Shown here: positions 5,235-6,351 of the stretch, one piece after another | Layout of the letters: each line of letters starts with the position of its first letter | Numbering within the stretch: the stretch's first letter is position 1 | From: Collinsella sp. AF02-46-1 | Lineage (GTDB): Bacteria > Actinomycetota > Coriobacteriia > Coriobacteriales > Coriobacteriaceae | DNA length: 6,351 nucleotides | Assembly (NCBI GenBank): GCA_934876235.1 | Contig: CAKXKM010000024.1 | Span: 16,592 to 22,942, forward strand | Direction of reading: 5' to 3' | Program-made: the position numbers and the translations under genes | Notes under the pieces: generated by a model | Told to the model about the DNA's origin: nothing | Seen by the model: the letters and a program-made list of their open reading frames with translations, nothing else | Databases searched by the model: none

Positions 5235-6193
5235 TAGCCACAAAAGCGGGCAACAGGCGCAAGCGGCTGCTCGCGAAAGACGCGCTCGACAGCAGCGCGG
5301 TATTCATCGACCTTTTTGGTCTTGCGAACGAGCTTGTGAACGGTCGCGGGATCGGCGAAGGCGCATTTGGCGTAGAACCACCACTCCTTCATGCGAAAGA
5401 CCGCGTTGTCCCCAATCTCGTCCGCATAGGCCGCAAACAGCATGTCGTGGAAGCGCTGCAGCTCAGCGGCCGTGGCAGCAGGGCCGCCCTTAACCATGCG
5501 AGCCAGCGCGGGGTTCGCAAGCAGGCCGCGTCCCAGCATTACATGGCGCGTGCCGGGATAGGCCTCCACCAGCGCGTCCATATCCTCAAGATCGAAAATG
5601 TCGCCGTTATAGGCAACGGGGAACGGCGCCCGCTCCAGCGTCTGGCCGTAAAACTCTTTGCGCGGCGAGCCTGTATAACGGTCCTTTTGCACGCGCGGAT
5701 GCACGATCAACTCCGCCAGCGGCATGCGGCAATAGAGGTCGAGCACGCGCTCGTACTCGTCGTCGCTTTCCAACCCCAACCTGGTCTTGACCGACACCGG
5801 CAAGGGCGAGCGTTCGCACACGTCGCTCAGGAACACCTCGAGCTCATCCAGGTTGCGCAGAAAGCCCGAACCCTTCCCCTTGGCGACAACCGTGCCCGAG
5901 GGGCAGCCAAGGTTGAGATTGACCTCGCGATAACCCATGTCGGCGAGCACCTGCGCCGCCCACACAAACTCGTCCGCATTCTTGGACATCAGCTGGGGCA
6001 CCACATTAAGCCCCTGGTTATTGGCGGGATCGACCTCTTTAAACGCCTTGCCGCCAAAGCGGTTGCCCACCCGCGGCGGCGGCAAAAACGGCGTGTAATA
6101 GCAATCGAGCGCGCCAAAGCACTCCGCATGCACGCGACGGAACACATGCCCGGTAATCCCCTCCATAGGGGCCAGCGATAAAAACATCAACAT
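5231..6193 (-). CDS. dus: tRNA-dihydrouridine synthase family protein
   Basis: This FMN-dependent enzyme reduces uridines of tRNA to dihydrouridine with NAD(P)H. The 320-residue product fits the family. LAPMEGITGHVFRR (7-20) opens the TIM barrel and binds FMN. VNLNLGCPS (91-99) carries the catalytic Cys97. VKTRLG with Lys136, VHPRVQKDRYTG with His165 and Arg167, AYNGDIF (194-200) and MLGRGLLANP (219-228) are the further FMN and substrate segments; a helical C-terminal domain follows with MKEWWFYAKCAF (268-279). The start at 6193 is preferred because GAGAG lies four bases upstream; an ATG at 6187 is possible. The subfamily (DusA, B or C type) and target position in tRNA are not clear. The stop codon lies inside the 58-bp palindrome, so the element may have reset the C-terminus. 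It converges with the glutaredoxin gene. Confidence 0.94.
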   Translation of the reverse strand: MLMFLSLAPMEGITGHVFRRVHAECFGALDCYYTPFLPPPRVGNRFGGKAFKEVDPANNQGLNVVPQLMSKNADEFVWAAQVLADMGYREVNLNLGCPSGTVVAKGKGSGFLRNLDELEVFLSDVCERSPLPVSVKTRLGLESDDEYERVLDLYCRMPLAELIVHPRVQKDRYTGSPRKEFYGQTLERAPFPVAYNGDIFDLEDMDALVEAYPGTRHVMLGRGLLANPALARMVKGGPAATAAELQRFHDMLFAAYADEIGDNAVFRMKEWWFYAKCAFADPATVHKLVRKTKKVDEYRAAVERVFREQPLAPVARFCGY

Positions 6194-6213
6194 CTACTCT
6201 CAGATCAATGCGG

Positions 6214-6232
6214 CAGAGGGACTGTCCCTTTG
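6214..6232. repeat. Short palindrome between dus and the upstream partial frame
   Basis: AGGGAC-T-GTCCCT (6217-6229) is a perfect odd-length palindrome, extended to CAG...TTG at the edges with one mismatch. It shares the 9-mer GTCCCTTTG (6224-6232) with the motif at the right edge of the window (6340-6348), in the same orientation, 116 bp apart. It fills most of the 39-bp gap before dus. It may be a terminator for the upstream minus-strand frame or one of a repeated family. Confidence 0.5.
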
Positions 6233-6351
6233 TCACATCCTCCCATTCAAACGGTTCAGAAACTCTTCGCAGGCGCGAGAACGCAGGCGATATTTTTTCC
6301 ACACCAGATACGATGCAATGGTGAAGGGGCAAAAGGGCAGTCCCTTTGCCC
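6233..6351 (-). CDS. Possible C-terminal end of an unrecognised protein (cut by right edge)
   Basis: On the minus strand a frame open from the right edge gives 38 residues and a TGA at 6235-6233. It reads as a short hydrophobic stretch (LPFCPFTIASYLVW) followed by a basic tail (KKYRLRSRACEEFLNRLNGRM). The codons look natural and the pattern suggests the end of a membrane segment with a cytoplasmic tail, but the length is too small to be sure and no family is recognised. The first nine residues come from the palindromic motif at 6327-6351, so the frame may instead be part of a repeated element or a gene remnant. If real, it lies 39 bp upstream of dus on the same strand. Confidence 0.3.
   Translation of the reverse strand, partial: AKGLPFCPFTIASYLVWKKYRLRSRACEEFLNRLNGRM
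6327..6351. repeat. Inverted repeat at the right edge
   Basis: GGGCAAAAGGG (6327-6337) pairs with CCCTTTGCCC (6342-6351) with one bulged A and a CAGT loop; the window ends inside or just at the end of the element. It resembles the palindrome at 6217-6229 by the shared GTCCCTTTG core. Confidence 0.55.

Noticed and set aside
5336..6181. 281-codon open frame on the plus strand
   Set aside because: It is antisense to dus, with no ribosome site or recognisable domain.

Overview
The window looks like chromosomal DNA from a gut actinobacterium of class Coriobacteriia, most likely Collinsella or a close relative. This is an inference from the moderately high GC, GC-rich codon third positions, gene content and the style of the short intergenic palindromes. 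No rRNA, tRNA, CRISPR array, insertion sequence or prophage gene is visible.

Layout, left to right: the 3' part of a hybrid sensor histidine kinase with a fused receiver (+, cut by the left edge); a small FMN-binding split-barrel protein of the pyridoxamine-phosphate-oxidase/NimA type (+); a 79-bp dyad filling the convergent gap; a MalY/PatB-type PLP C-S lyase (-); the tRNA methyltransferase TrmO (-); a divergent control region with two perfect dyads; a regulator joining an XRE helix-turn-helix, a zinc ribbon and a TipAS drug-recognition domain (+); a glutaredoxin (+); a convergent gap holding two long palindromes; a tRNA-dihydrouridine synthase (-); and at the right edge repeat motifs flanking a short partial reading frame (-).

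Functionally the genes form short independent units rather than one pathway. Two are tRNA modification enzymes (TrmO, Dus), three relate to sulfur, thiol or flavin redox chemistry (MalY, glutaredoxin, FMN split barrel), and two are sensors or regulators. The regulator and glutaredoxin are 52 bp apart on one strand and may be cotranscribed.

The most unusual signal is the 58-bp palindrome at 5177-5234. It consists of two inverted copies of a 31-bp hairpin unit sharing a central CTAG. The two copies differ by a compensated base pair, and the element supplies the stop codon of the neighbouring dus gene. Related looking but distinct palindromic motifs recur at the right edge. Second is the divergent trmO/regulator region, where a 9-bp-arm dyad overlaps both candidate trmO start codons and a -10-like hexamer placed for leaderless transcription.
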